This document shows, piece after piece, positions 26,985-36,667 of a stretch of 64,000 nt of DNA. Source of the stretch: Paenibacillus sp. ACRRX (lineage in GTDB: Bacteria; Bacillota; Bacilli; Paenibacillales; Paenibacillaceae); contig NZ_JAKRNK010000006.1 of assembly GCF_022346885.1 (NCBI RefSeq), positions 248,001-312,000 of the forward strand, given 5' to 3'. Both the position numbers and the translations under genes were made by a program. Within the stretch, counting starts at the first letter, position 1. Each line of letters starts with the position of its first letter. The notes under the pieces are model-generated. The model did not search any database and was not told where the DNA came from. It saw only the letters and a list, made by a program, of their open reading frames with translations.

Positions 26985-28301
26985 CTATGTCGTCAGCTCC
27001 ATCATTATGTCGTCAAGAAGTCTGCTTACTTCTTGTTCAGAAACAGCGGGTGTATGGTAACCTACGCACAAAGTGAGTATATTACGATATGAGCTTACAC
27101 CCAGACAGAAAAAGGGGGCGTACATAATCGGCGAAGTCATATAACCATTTACTGTATTACAAGCTGCAAATTGGATAGTGTGTTCTGAGATGACGCCGAA
27201 ATTCGTCATTAGCGGCAATGCCATTTGCAGCTGACTGACCATCTCATGCTGCTTGGCCATCCCTGCTTTTGCAGTAGAAAGAGGCATTGCAGCCATCTTC
27301 TCCATTCCTGCTGCAGAAGACAGGCCGGGAGTATGCTTTTTAATTGCATCCATGGCGTGCTTCACCTTCTCTAAAGTTGCTTCAAATAGCTCGCCGTCGT
27401 TCATCTCAATCTCAGGCATTTCCATACCGGATAAATTACATAATGCTCCTGTTGTGCGGCTCGGCAAATACCGGCGCAGATCGACTGTTATGCCAATGGC
27501 CTTTTCCTTGGTACGAGGCGCCATGTAGACTGCTTGCTTGGCAATAGAGCGAAAGTACGCCGCAAGCACTCCGTCATTGAGCGTTGCCCTAGCTGCCTTG
27601 GTTCGGTTAATGAGCTTTTCTGTCTGGTATTGTTCCAGACTTCTCACTGCAATAACAGGAGTTAGATTCTCTTGAGAAGTGGATGGGAAAGACCAAAGGG
27701 AAGCAATTCCTGCTTGCTGTTGGTGGGCTGACCAAATATCTGTTATTCCCGCTGCAGCAAACAGTGGAGTTTGGTCCCTAAAACCTTGTTTGCCCTCCAT
27801 CATGACTTGATGGATCGTTTGGTAAGACTCTCCCTCAAATAACCGGGTATATAGCGTGGCCAATAGCTGGATAAACTCTTTCACCCCTGCCCCATCCATG
27901 CAAAGATGTGATATTTTCAAGCACAACGAATCATGTCCAGATCTAAACAGCCGTGCCTCTAGCATTGGACCGTTAACCCAGTCAATCGGCTGGGCTATGT
28001 AGGCTTCTATTAGGGAGTCTCTTTCATGATCTTGACAATTTTGAACAGACAATATCGACTCGATCGCACGTTCTGTATATTTTTCCCAATAAGGTGTTTC
28101 AGCTTCTACAAATCTACTGTTTAAAATAGGATTTTTGACAGATGTTAGTTGAAGAGCCTTCTGTAATAAATTTGTATCGAGCTGCCCAGCAAAATGTAGT
28201 ACAGTCCCAATTTGTTGGACTGCAGTAAACAGCCCCATTAAGTAATTCATCCGATCCTGTGATGCAGCTGGATATATAATAACTTCTTGTTCTTCCTTCA
28301 T
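26985..28301 (-). CDS. HxxxDG acyltransferase (condensation/alcohol-acetyltransferase-like)
   Basis: This stand-alone protein has 438 residues and a chloramphenicol-acetyltransferase fold. It has the catalytic SHLCMDGAG (HxxxDG) motif, a following GVKEFIQLLATLYTRLFEGE helix and a C-terminal LMTNFGVIS segment corresponding to the DFGW motif. It is related to NRPS condensation domains, PapA acyltransferases and alcohol acetyltransferases; no carrier protein or adenylation domain is near. AGGAGGCGGATTACTT precedes the ATG at 28301. It lies downstream of the BtrH-like gene, so the two may form a small biosynthetic unit. The substrate is unknown. Confidence 0.7.
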   Translation of the reverse strand: MKEEQEVIIYPAASQDRMNYLMGLFTAVQQIGTVLHFAGQLDTNLLQKALQLTSVKNPILNSRFVEAETPYWEKYTERAIESILSVQNCQDHERDSLIEAYIAQPIDWVNGPMLEARLFRSGHDSLCLKISHLCMDGAGVKEFIQLLATLYTRLFEGESYQTIHQVMMEGKQGFRDQTPLFAAAGITDIWSAHQQQAGIASLWSFPSTSQENLTPVIAVRSLEQYQTEKLINRTKAARATLNDGVLAAYFRSIAKQAVYMAPRTKEKAIGITVDLRRYLPSRTTGALCNLSGMEMPEIEMNDGELFEATLEKVKHAMDAIKKHTPGLSSAAGMEKMAAMPLSTAKAGMAKQHEMVSQLQMALPLMTNFGVISEHTIQFAACNTVNGYMTSPIMYAPFFCLGVSSYRNILTLCVGYHTPAVSEQEVSRLLDDIMMELTT

Positions 28302-28507
28302 AAGTAATCCGCCTCCTGTCAATAAATGTATCGATTATTATTTTTATAATTAAACAAACAATATAATGTTTCGTCTACTTATATAATAAACGTATTTTAA
28401 ATATATTTATAAAGATAGTCAATATACTTCTTTTTCGGGAAAATAGATCGTATATCAGATCGGTATCATATGCATTCTAATTCCAGATTTTTTTGAGGGT
28501 AAAATAA

Positions 28508-28528
28508 AAAACCGCGATCATCGCGATT
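28508..28528 (-). terminator. small hairpin after the BtrH-like gene
   Basis: CGCGATcATCGCG with A/T flanks is followed on the minus strand by TTTTTTATTTTA. It lies 37 bases past the TAG that would end the extended BtrH-like frame, which fits a terminator for that gene. Confidence 0.5.
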
Positions 28529-28660
28529 ACTTCACAAACAACGGAGGACACGACTCTTATCTGTCTACATTTGAGCTGAATTCTGCAATTCCTGTGATAG
28601 GGCTTCTCTCGTCTCTCTGAGGTACGTGGGCAATGAGTCCCATATCAGCCTAGGCCTTAT

Positions 28661-29593
28661 TTATAAAGCGGTAACAGCTGCCTCAAACTCCCCCTCCACT
28701 TCAGAAAGCTGTTCTAGCGTATCTGCGAGAACGCACCACTCTTGTAACATCGCAGCAGATTGGCATTTGCCAAATAATCGGGCTTGTAGTTCTTTTAAAT
28801 GTGCTAACTGCGTATGACTGCCAGCAAAAAATCTTGAAAAGTCCATAGCCCGTTTCGCACCAAGCGGTAGTGCAAAATGTATAAGATGTTCGATCTCTCC
28901 GTGGACAAGATTTCCGCTTCTGATATGTTCGGCTTTAGCGAGAATGGCGTTTGTACCGACCACGTAATTAGAATCAGTTCCATATATTGCTTGTTGCTTA
29001 TAACGGGATTGAAATAAACGGAGGGAGCGCTCATAAACAAGTTCTACTGAAGGGGACTCTATCCGCTCAGGTGACAGCCAATAACGGTAAGAGCCTTGGC
29101 TGCACTTGATTCGTTCCGCCTTCCAGGCCAGATCCAACTGCTCTAACGGCAGCCATACATACGGATATCCTGCTGGATCGTGCAGCATTATTTCTTGTAC
29201 ATTGATGTCTAATGCAAGAACATAATGATCACTTCCTCCCACATATCGATAATTTGGATTGTAGGTTAAATGCCCCATATCCAAAGGCCCTAACATGATC
29301 GGTGATACGGCAAGATCTTCTCTTAATTCGTCCAACGGCATTAGTGCCCCGTCTTGTTTCACTTTTTCTTGAACATGAAAGCCGAGTATATCAAACGCTC
29401 GGTTAACACCTTCATCAGGGCTGCTTGAGCAGCTATCGAAGAAGATCCTATTAGATTCTGAAAGAAAAGCTCCTAACGCGAATCCTGTCATAACTTCAAA
29501 GAAGCCAGGCTCAACATCCTCACCGATCGTCGACAACAGCATCGAAGCCGAATTGGCATAACAATATGCGCCATTTCCCAAATAACGTGTCAT
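28661..29593 (-). CDS. BtrH-like/DUF4872 protein, possibly shortened by a nonsense codon
   Basis: The protein of about 310 residues resembles the butirosin BtrH N-terminal domain: a papain-like acyltransferase fold with nucleophile Cys11 in GAYCYANSASMLL, His in GGSDHYVLALD, and an acidic residue in HDPAGYPYVWLP. BtrH moves an acyl group from a carrier protein to an aminoglycoside. The target here is unknown. It stops at TAA 28661-28663, but the same frame continues for 32 more sensible residues (LIWDSLPTYLRETREAL) to TAG at 28565. AAAGGA eight bases before the ATG at 29593 supports this start; ATG codons at 29602 and 29620 are alternatives. Confidence 0.65.
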   Translation of the reverse strand: MTRYLGNGAYCYANSASMLLSTIGEDVEPGFFEVMTGFALGAFLSESNRIFFDSCSSSPDEGVNRAFDILGFHVQEKVKQDGALMPLDELREDLAVSPIMLGPLDMGHLTYNPNYRYVGGSDHYVLALDINVQEIMLHDPAGYPYVWLPLEQLDLAWKAERIKCSQGSYRYWLSPERIESPSVELVYERSLRLFQSRYKQQAIYGTDSNYVVGTNAILAKAEHIRSGNLVHGEIEHLIHFALPLGAKRAMDFSRFFAGSHTQLAHLKELQARLFGKCQSAAMLQEWCVLADTLEQLSEVEGEFEAAVTAL

Positions 29594-29723
29594 ATCATTC
29601 ATCCTTTCATAACCGCTCATGTATTTCTTTGCTCTTTATTCAGCGAGCTAGATTAAAAGCGACACTATTATTCATGATGCCAGTCGAAATGGATGTCTTA
29701 CTTGTTAACGCTTACCTTCCAAC

Positions 29724-29768
29724 AAAAAGACGATCAACACTGATGATTCATGTGGTTGATCGTCTTTT
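29724..29768. terminator. bidirectional rho-independent terminator after nagA
   Basis: Perfect 15-base arms AAAAAGACGATCAAC and GTTGATCGTCTTTTT flank a 15-base loop. Located 18 bases beyond the NagA stop on the minus strand. Confidence 0.85.
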
Positions 29769-29786
29769 TGTTATTATTCGAATGAA

Positions 29787-30932
29787 TTAGACCCGTTTTC
29801 CCTCAATCATCGTCCATTGTACTTCATACTTCTCATTGAGAAGAACAAAATCTGCGTCATAGCCGAGTTCAATTTTCCCTTTGTTCGTCAGACCTAAAAT
29901 ACGAGCAGGTGAGGTTGAAGCCATTTGTACAGCATCTGTGAAGGATATTCCATGCGCTGTAGTTAGTCGCAACGCTTCATTCATTGTTACCGTACTTGAT
30001 GCCAAAGTACCATCCGCTAACCTTGCAACTCCCTCGGATACCGTGACATGATGGCCACCAAACAGATATTCTCCATCCCCCATACCCATCGCTTGAAGCG
30101 CGTCTGTAATCAGTACCATCCCTTCCGGTCCTTTAATACGATGCATCAGACGGATGATTGCTGGATGAAGATGAACTTCGTCGACGATCGCTTGCAGACT
30201 TACATGCGGCTCCTCGAATGCGGCAACGATCAGACCGGGGTCCCGATGATGAATTGGTCTCATGCCATTAAAGCAATGTGTCACATGACTCGCGCCTGCC
30301 CCAAATGCTTCCTTCGCTTCCTCATACGTGGCATCAGAATGCGCAACGGCAATGACAACTCCTTGCTCCTTTAAATAGGAAATCAGCTCTAGTCCACCCG
30401 GCAATTCTGGAGCAATCGTCACCATTTTTATAAGCGAACCAGCTTCCCGGAATATAAGCTTCATTTCATCCAGATCAGGATGGCGAAGATATTTCTCATT
30501 CTGCATCCCTTTCCGTCTCGGATTCAAATAAGGTCCTTCCAAATGAATGCCAGCGATCTTAGCTCCTTGCTCACGACCGACCACCGATTTCACGCGGCAA
30601 ATCATGTTCAGTAGATCATCGATCGTGGAACTTACAGTTGTCGCCAAGAATGAAGTGCATCCGGTGGCCGCACATGTCTGAGATACTGCTTGAATACTTT
30701 CTTCCGTGCCATCCATCATATCGTAGCCATTTGCTCCATGAATATGAACATCTATCATCCCAGGGATGAGCCACATCCCTTTGCCATCTATCCGTTCGTA
30801 GTCCTCGTCGAATGTAGAAGCTTCTTGCGTCTCAATGCGCTCTATCTTCCCATCTGTAATCCAAACTGAAGCGGAAGGCAGGATTTGATGTGGGAGCAAT
30901 ACGTTGACATCATGAATGATTATGTTGTTCAT
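29787..30932 (-). CDS. nagA: N-acetylglucosamine-6-phosphate deacetylase
   Basis: The 381-residue amidohydrolase converts GlcNAc-6-phosphate to glucosamine-6-phosphate and acetate in amino-sugar recycling. Metal and substrate motifs are clear: HIHGANGYDMMDGT, GIHLEGPYLNPRRKG with its metal-binding Glu, VAHSDATYEEA, THCFNGM, and the catalytic Asp in LITDALQAMG. It lies two bases after a DeoR-type repressor gene in the same direction, forming an operon that ends in a strong terminator. Confidence 0.93.
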   Translation of the reverse strand: MNNIIIHDVNVLLPHQILPSASVWITDGKIERIETQEASTFDEDYERIDGKGMWLIPGMIDVHIHGANGYDMMDGTEESIQAVSQTCAATGCTSFLATTVSSTIDDLLNMICRVKSVVGREQGAKIAGIHLEGPYLNPRRKGMQNEKYLRHPDLDEMKLIFREAGSLIKMVTIAPELPGGLELISYLKEQGVVIAVAHSDATYEEAKEAFGAGASHVTHCFNGMRPIHHRDPGLIVAAFEEPHVSLQAIVDEVHLHPAIIRLMHRIKGPEGMVLITDALQAMGMGDGEYLFGGHHVTVSEGVARLADGTLASSTVTMNEALRLTTAHGISFTDAVQMASTSPARILGLTNKGKIELGYDADFVLLNEKYEVQWTMIEGKRV

Positions 30933-30934
30933 TT

Positions 30935-31717
30935 CTATTCAACTCCGTCCTCAGAATTATTTGTTGTACATTCAATCAGTGTGATATTATTCTGATCTAA
31001 TACTTCTCTCATTTCACTGTTAACAGACTGATCTGTCACGATAATATCCACGTAATCAAAATCTAACTTAAATCTTGACTTTGCCGCGAATTTCGTATGA
31101 TCCACAACAAGGATCACTTGATCCGATTGCTTGGCCATTTCCTTCTTCACTCGAACATCATCTTCATAGGGATAATAGAGTCCGTCTGGCTGAATGGACG
31201 TTGCCCCGATGTACGCCTTATCTGCACGAATTTCACTAATTTTATCGATAACAGAAGGACCATATAATAGTCGATTCTGCGCATGCAAATAGCCGCCAAG
31301 TACATAAATGTTCAAATCATCTCGTTTGGAGAGAATGCTTACATTATCAATTGAATGTGTAACGGCAGTAATCTGCTTCGCTTGAATATGTTCCGCGACA
31401 AATTGGACAGTTGTCGATACGTCCAAAAATACCGTCTCATGATCGTGAATCAGCTTAGCCCCAAGCTGACCGATAGCGTTCTTACTGGTGGATTCTTCAA
31501 TGAGACGTTCCTGATAGGAAGAGAGCTCTTTCTGAAGACTGGGAAGAGCTACCCCGCCATGCGTCCGAACAACGACACCTTCTTGAACCAGTTTGACAAT
31601 ATCTCTGCGCGCTGTGTCTCTGGATACTTGAAAAATCGAGCATATTTCGCCAACACTCATGGATTGATGTTGCTTTAAGTAATCAAGAATGTTTAATAAT
31701 CTTTCTTCTTGAAACAA
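30935..31717 (-). CDS. DeoR family regulator of the nagA operon
   Basis: The 260-residue protein has an N-terminal winged helix-turn-helix (ICSIFQVSRDTARRDIVKLV, with the THGGVAL wing) and a DeoRC ligand domain (DVSTTVQFVAEHI, VLGGYLH, VVDHTKF). It is translated together with nagA and probably senses an amino-sugar phosphate. It begins with TTG at 31717 following GGAG; no nearby ATG gives a full winged helix. Confidence 0.85.
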   Translation of the reverse strand: MFQEERLLNILDYLKQHQSMSVGEICSIFQVSRDTARRDIVKLVQEGVVVRTHGGVALPSLQKELSSYQERLIEESTSKNAIGQLGAKLIHDHETVFLDVSTTVQFVAEHIQAKQITAVTHSIDNVSILSKRDDLNIYVLGGYLHAQNRLLYGPSVIDKISEIRADKAYIGATSIQPDGLYYPYEDDVRVKKEMAKQSDQVILVVDHTKFAAKSRFKLDFDYVDIIVTDQSVNSEMREVLDQNNITLIECTTNNSEDGVE

Positions 31718-31925
31718 ACGGGGTGCACTCCTTTAATAATGATTTTATACTTTAACATAAGTATATATAAGTACGTGTAATATTACAATAAGTATTTATA
31801 AGTAATTATCGTGATTAACTACACTCTAGAACCTATAATTCACTTACATTATAAGATATACTGCTGAATTACTTCCAACCAGTATGTAACGCCTTTGTGC
31901 TGCCCTTATTCAGACAGGCAACGGC

Positions 31926-31962
31926 AAATAACCTCAGCAGCTTCCGGCCGCCGAGGTTATTT
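31926..31962 (-). terminator. terminator of the metallophosphoesterase gene
   Basis: Perfect 10-base arms AAATAACCTC and GAGGTTATTT flank a 17-base GC-rich loop, 34 bases after the stop at 31997. Confidence 0.7.
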
Positions 31963-31996
31963 ATTGAGTTATACGTTAGAACCTAGATGCGGTTTG

Positions 31997-34309
31997 TTAA
32001 TACACGGGAACCGGATTAGCAGGCACTTTGATATCCGCATGTACTGTGCTTGTACTGACCTGAACCGGCTCCGAATTATTTCGAACTCCAGCTGCCTTTA
32101 TGACAAAATGATAGCTTTTGTTTGGATCAACGTTATTTAATGTATACTTATATTCGGTTTGACCTGCAACAACTGGAATATATACGCTCCAATTTTTGTT
32201 CACCTTGTCATCCTGCTCATAAATTCTGAATCCTCTGACAGACTCTGTGACAACCGAAGGGGAATTCCATGAAATAACGGCTTTGCCACCACTCTCGATT
32301 TTGACTTTCGCTTGCTCTACCTTAGCAGGCTTATCGTCTGTTCGCTTGATGCTGTACTCGTCGTATTTCTTTACGCTCTCCCCTTTTGCCGCCGTATATG
32401 ACGTAAATTTGAGAAGTTCATTAGTGATCGAGACATCGGTGAACATTTTTTTGAACGGCTGAGCATTGATAACGGCAAAATAATCATTATAGCCTGGATA
32501 TTTCTCGTAAAATTTTCCACCTACAGAGTTTGTCATCAGATACACGGTACCCTGAGGATTGACTACATTACCTTGGGGATCTTTAATTACGTTTTTAATA
32601 GGCTTATCGTTCAGCATTTGATAAGATCTCATATACATATGGTCATGTGCTTCGAACACAATATCTATGCCCATCTCATCGAATACAGGTATCAAGTACT
32701 TCTTATAGAATTGGATGCGGCTATCTTCCCACTGCCCCGCATTGTCGCCTGAGGAATACGGACCTTTATGAAAGGATACGAATTTCCACTTCTTATCGGT
32801 TTTTGCAACTTGATTCCTCATCCAATCCAACTGGGCATTGAATTCAGGATCTACCCAATCCAGTTCACCTTTTTTATTGAGTGCTCCCTCGAACTGGGAG
32901 TTAAATTGCATAAAGAGCGCATCCCCATATTCAAAAGCATAAACAGAACCCTCATGAGTGCCTGTAACTACGCTTTTTGGCAAATTAAAATGGTTGTAAA
33001 AATTATTGTTATCTGTCGTTTCATCCCCGTCATAGTCTTTGACTTCATGTCCGCCAAGCACAGGAACAAAAGGAACACGAGCAAATTCATACTGCGGAAC
33101 GCCTAGAAACCATTGCCATTGGGATTCCAAATCGCCGTTATCCACCAAGTCCCCGGTTAAAATAAAGAACTTCGGATCGCCAATATGATCAATCGCCTTG
33201 CGGAATGTATCTTGCCACAGCTCAAATGTAGATTTACTGGAGCCCTGCGAGTCGGAGCCTACAACAAAGCGGAAATCCGCATTATTCACTTGATCGGTAG
33301 TAAAAGAACCAATAGGGCCCCATCCATCTGCATCTCCATTGCCAGCACGGTATTTGTATGCCGTAGCCGGCTTGAGCTGATTTGCAATGACCTTATGGCT
33401 TGCAAATTTCTCCTTTTTCTTAGCTGATCGATCACCTTTCACCATGAAAGTCTCAATAATAGTGGAACTTCCGGTATACACAGTCGCTTTAGCTTCTGGG
33501 AATACATCATTTACTACTTCTGCGGCTTCAACAACCTGCAGCTTTGTTCCTGATACGTTTTTTGGTGTGTACCATGCAAATGCCAGACTAGTTTTGGGAT
33601 CTCCGTTGAATGTCATATTTAACAATTGGGGAATTTTCTGAGAATTTAGTGTTTTGCGCTCGCCGCTGACCACAACATCTCTTATTCTGCTCGAGCCCGT
33701 ATTTCCTATCGAGTCACTTCCTGATACTCGTGCATTAGAGTTCACAAGCCAGCGAATATATAATCGATTTTGATCATTGGCTTCGTTTGGAAGCAGAGCA
33801 TCTACTAATGATCCTGTAGCATTGTAGTCAGTTCCTAGTAGAAGCGTACCTTTGTTTACGTCTTTCCAATTAGTTAAATCTGTGCTTATTTGGACCTTGA
33901 AATCTCTTGGTCCTGAGGAAGAGGATTTCTGTTGTGAGGATAAAGTGATATTTTCCAGGCCTTTTGTTGAGAGGGTGGCAATCCAAGCCTTTTTGTCTTT
34001 ACCATTATCCCAACCTTGATAACGAATGCTTTTTTCGCTTTCTTCAAAAGTAAAGCCCTGTCTGTTACTTCCCCCAACCTCTTGTACGATCGACGAGGAA
34101 TCTTTATAAAGGCCTGATGAAGCATTAAACACCCCGGGGTCATTTTTAATGCTCGTAAAATCCCATTTTGCTGCAATTTCAGTACTTGCCACCACTGTCT
34201 GTTCTTCCACCTCGTCAGCAAAAGCCAAATTGGTGAATAACAACATAAACATGACTAACATAGCAACTGCTCGATAACATTTCTTTTGCAAAGCACGATT
34301 AACCTGCAT
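31997..34309 (-). CDS. secreted metallophosphoesterase with PAP-like N-domain and FnIII domain
   Basis: This 770-residue exported protein begins with a Sec signal (hydrophobic core AMLVMFMLLFTNLAFA). It then has a jelly-roll-like domain (about 45-205), a purple-acid-phosphatase N-terminal beta domain (about 215-335), a calcineurin-like catalytic domain (about 340-640) and a C-terminal fibronectin III domain (about 665-755). Metal motifs seen are VGSDSQG, GDLVDNG, SFHKGPYS and EAHDHMYMR. The usual GNHE/GNHD motif reads GGHE, replacing the metal-bridging Asn. It may hydrolyse extracellular phosphoesters; whether it is active is uncertain. Confidence 0.8.
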   Translation of the reverse strand: MQVNRALQKKCYRAVAMLVMFMLLFTNLAFADEVEEQTVVASTEIAAKWDFTSIKNDPGVFNASSGLYKDSSSIVQEVGGSNRQGFTFEESEKSIRYQGWDNGKDKKAWIATLSTKGLENITLSSQQKSSSSGPRDFKVQISTDLTNWKDVNKGTLLLGTDYNATGSLVDALLPNEANDQNRLYIRWLVNSNARVSGSDSIGNTGSSRIRDVVVSGERKTLNSQKIPQLLNMTFNGDPKTSLAFAWYTPKNVSGTKLQVVEAAEVVNDVFPEAKATVYTGSSTIIETFMVKGDRSAKKKEKFASHKVIANQLKPATAYKYRAGNGDADGWGPIGSFTTDQVNNADFRFVVGSDSQGSSKSTFELWQDTFRKAIDHIGDPKFFILTGDLVDNGDLESQWQWFLGVPQYEFARVPFVPVLGGHEVKDYDGDETTDNNNFYNHFNLPKSVVTGTHEGSVYAFEYGDALFMQFNSQFEGALNKKGELDWVDPEFNAQLDWMRNQVAKTDKKWKFVSFHKGPYSSGDNAGQWEDSRIQFYKKYLIPVFDEMGIDIVFEAHDHMYMRSYQMLNDKPIKNVIKDPQGNVVNPQGTVYLMTNSVGGKFYEKYPGYNDYFAVINAQPFKKMFTDVSITNELLKFTSYTAAKGESVKKYDEYSIKRTDDKPAKVEQAKVKIESGGKAVISWNSPSVVTESVRGFRIYEQDDKVNKNWSVYIPVVAGQTEYKYTLNNVDPNKSYHFVIKAAGVRNNSEPVQVSTSTVHADIKVPANPVPVY

Positions 34310-34549
34310 TTCATACCCTCTTTTCTCATAAAATATAAATCTTTATCCAAAGAGATGGTAACACACTATTATGTTATGCCTAAGTTATTTACTTAAACTA
34401 TAAATTTTAAGTTAAAAAACTTGATTTTATGGCTCTTATTAGATTTCTATTATGTTGAAAATCGAATTTCCTGCACTACGAGACATAATTTAAATTGATT
34501 CAATAATACCCTCGATTTCATTTTGAATATCTACACTCGACTCAGCTTG

Positions 34550-34939
34550 TTATTCTGCATAGATGGAGTGGATGTTTCCTTCTGGATCGGCAAAAAAAGC
34601 GGCTGTATGTCCCCAAGGCATGAGCGTAGGCTCTTTAATTGCAGTGCCGCCATTTGAAATGATTTTCTCATAGGCTAATTGGACCTGTTCAGGCGAATCA
34701 CATGGGAAGCATAGTTCCAAAGCTTGTCCCCTATGCGCTTCGGAATAAGAGTGATGGCCATTCGTATTGGCCCCCATTAATTGTTTGGAGCAAATGGACA
34801 GGCGAACGCCACTATTTTCAAACTCCACGTACTCTTCAGAGTCGACAATAGTTGGGAATCCAAGCACATCCCGATAAAATCGAGTCATTCGGGGAACGTC
34901 ATTCGTTAACAACGTAAGTACGGTTACTTGAGGTTTCAT
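34550..34939 (-). CDS. VOC (glyoxalase/bleomycin-resistance) superfamily protein
   Basis: This 129-residue protein has two paired beta-alpha-beta-beta-beta modules typical of VOC proteins: MTRFYRDVLGFPTIVDSEEYVEFE and, in the second half, QVQLAYEKIISNGGTAIKEP with AFFADPEGNIHSIYAE. The terminal DPEGNxxxxxE includes the usual metal-ligand Glu. It could be a glyoxalase, dioxygenase or binding protein; the sequence does not decide. It is monocistronic, with an AAGGAAGT site before the ATG. Confidence 0.8.
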   Translation of the reverse strand: MKPQVTVLTLLTNDVPRMTRFYRDVLGFPTIVDSEEYVEFENSGVRLSICSKQLMGANTNGHHSYSEAHRGQALELCFPCDSPEQVQLAYEKIISNGGTAIKEPTLMPWGHTAAFFADPEGNIHSIYAE

Positions 34940-35193
34940 ATATAAAACTTCCTTTACGGATTTTTTTAGACATGAAGCTAGATTACAGAATATCAGTCTT
35001 TAACCTGTATTGAGATCCTCTAGGAACTATTTGTAGACCCCTACAGTCGAAAGCAATCTATTGCTAGTAAGTCATTACGTTATAGGACACTTAAATTTCA
35101 TTAGTTTGCTAACTACTTCATACTAAAGCTAACCTTGGTTATTAATGTTCAATATTGTAGCAAGATCAATTATGGTGCTCTCTATCCTTTCAA

Positions 35194-35418
35194 CTATTTA
35201 TTCTTCTGCTTTGCAACTTGCATACCGCCGATGATAAGCATGATAACCCCAATTACTGCTAGAATAATCCGAACTAAGAATGGACTCAATGAAAACACAG
35301 TTTCACCTTGCCAGTGCAATCCGAACAACCTTTCATTCAGGCCCACAATCGCCAATAATGGCTTAAGAAACAAACTCAGCGCTAATAATACTATCCCCCA
35401 AATAATATTGCTATTCAT
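35194..35418 (-). CDS. small two-span membrane protein
   Basis: A 74-residue protein has two hydrophobic segments (about 5-26, IIWGIVLLALSLFLKPLLAI; and about 48-66, VRIILAVIGVIMLIIGG) and a basic C-terminal tail (KQKNK). AGAGGTTATGACTCA precedes the ATG. No family function was recognised. Confidence 0.6.
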   Translation of the reverse strand: MNSNIIWGIVLLALSLFLKPLLAIVGLNERLFGLHWQGETVFSLSPFLVRIILAVIGVIMLIIGGMQVAKQKNK

Positions 35419-35830
35419 TGAGTCATAACCTCTTTTCCAATTTAGATAAATGAAGATTAGTTCAAAATAAAACGATCTATCATTGCCTTATTAGAATTTT
35501 ATCCGATAATGTTATTATTTGGATACTTATCAAGTCTCGTGCAATAATAGAAGAATGTCGACCTAGCTGAAGCCCAATTTTGCGGCAGTACCAACCCAAT
35601 CAATGCAGCACTTCTAGTTGTCCTCGTTCAATTATGTAAAGCTCATGGTGGGTTCTCCTGTAAATGATGGTTGTGTGGTAACTTCCATTTTACACGACTC
35701 CATCCATAGGCTTCTTTGTGATTTTAGCTGTCGCACTTCATATTACAAGTTCGTCATAAAATAAAATTTTTATGTGATTTGGTGTACAATATACATAGAA
35801 TTATTTTATAGATTAGCTGGAGGTGATCAT
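35419..35830. other. intergenic region between two small membrane-protein genes
   Basis: No supported gene was seen. The right end holds the promoter region and GGAGGTGATC ribosome binding site of the following gene. Confidence 0.5.
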
Positions 35831-36064
35831 ATGAATTTACTTAATATCTCATTTGTGATATTGATAATAGTAGGATTATTATTCGCCGCTTATGGTTTAC
35901 ATAAAAAATCTCAATTATCAATATTCTTTGGTGGGATGGCTTTCTTAGCACCAGTTTTTCATTTCATTGGTTGGACTCCTGTTTTACCTTTCGTTGCTCC
36001 GATTGCATTGGTAATTTCATATTTTGGGATGAAAAAGGTAAACCCGCTTAGACAGACTCTTTAA
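35831..36064 (+). CDS. small three-span membrane protein
   Basis: The 77-residue protein starts at ATG 35831 after GGAGGTGATCAT. It has three hydrophobic segments (about 5-22, 29-45 and 50-66) and a short basic C-terminus. No domain was recognised. A terminator overlaps its last codons. Confidence 0.65.
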   Translation: MNLLNISFVILIIVGLLFAAYGLHKKSQLSIFFGGMAFLAPVFHFIGWTPVLPFVAPIALVISYFGMKKVNPLRQTL

Positions 36065-36077
36065 AGGGTCTTTTTTT
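36054..36077 (+). terminator. rho-independent terminator
   Basis: AGACtCTTT / AAAGgGTCT stem followed by seven T at the end of the small membrane-protein gene. Confidence 0.75.
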
Positions 36078-36263
36078 ATGCACACCTTAACACTTCAACT
36101 GTTCTATAATTTGACTTCTGACACGATGAAATAAGCATTTGCTCTACTCGTTTTATCAAACGCTAAGTATAACCAACGAAACCAATAAGGCCGTTATCCA
36201 AATATTTTGTAACAACCCCTTAAGGTTCCCAAACCTAAACATTCCCTCCACTATATTTTACTG

Positions 36264-36644
36264 TTAGGTTCCGTAGCTGCTATTTTCTGTAGGCTCAATA
36301 CTTAAATTACTAGGGAGATTGTGCAACCCCCATTTGCACATAGCCTCCAGAATTGGCATCAAAGTTCTGCCCCTTGGAGTTAAAGAATATTCCACCTTAG
36401 GAGGTGTTTGCCGGTATTCTCTCCGGTTGATAATATTGTTTTCTTCTAGCTCCTTCAACTGGGAGCTCAGGACCTTGTGAGTAATGTCTGGAATGCGCCG
36501 CTTGAGCTCACCGTAGCGTATAACCTCTTGGTTGATTAGTTGATACATGATTTTCATTTTCCATTTGCCTCCAATCATGGTTAAAGTATAGTCAAACGGA
36601 GTCAGGCTATTTTGTTTTTCCGTAGATTCGTTCTGTTTCATCAT
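36264..36644 (-). CDS. HxlR family transcriptional regulator
   Basis: This winged-helix protein has 126 residues from the start used here, with FDYTLTMIGGKWKMKIMYQL, DITHKVLSSQLKELEEN and PPKVEYSLTPRGRTLMPILEAM. A single Cys near residue 106 (AMCKWG) matches the second Cys of the other HxlR here, but the N-terminal Cys is absent from this shorter form. A frame back to 36692 would run across the operator, so ATG 36644 or 36641 is preferred. It is divergent from a flavin reductase, with the operator site between them. Confidence 0.85.
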   Translation of the reverse strand: MMKQNESTEKQNSLTPFDYTLTMIGGKWKMKIMYQLINQEVIRYGELKRRIPDITHKVLSSQLKELEENNIINRREYRQTPPKVEYSLTPRGRTLMPILEAMCKWGLHNLPSNLSIEPTENSSYGT

Positions 36645-36667
36645 CTCATTGGGTTCCCTTCCCTTAA

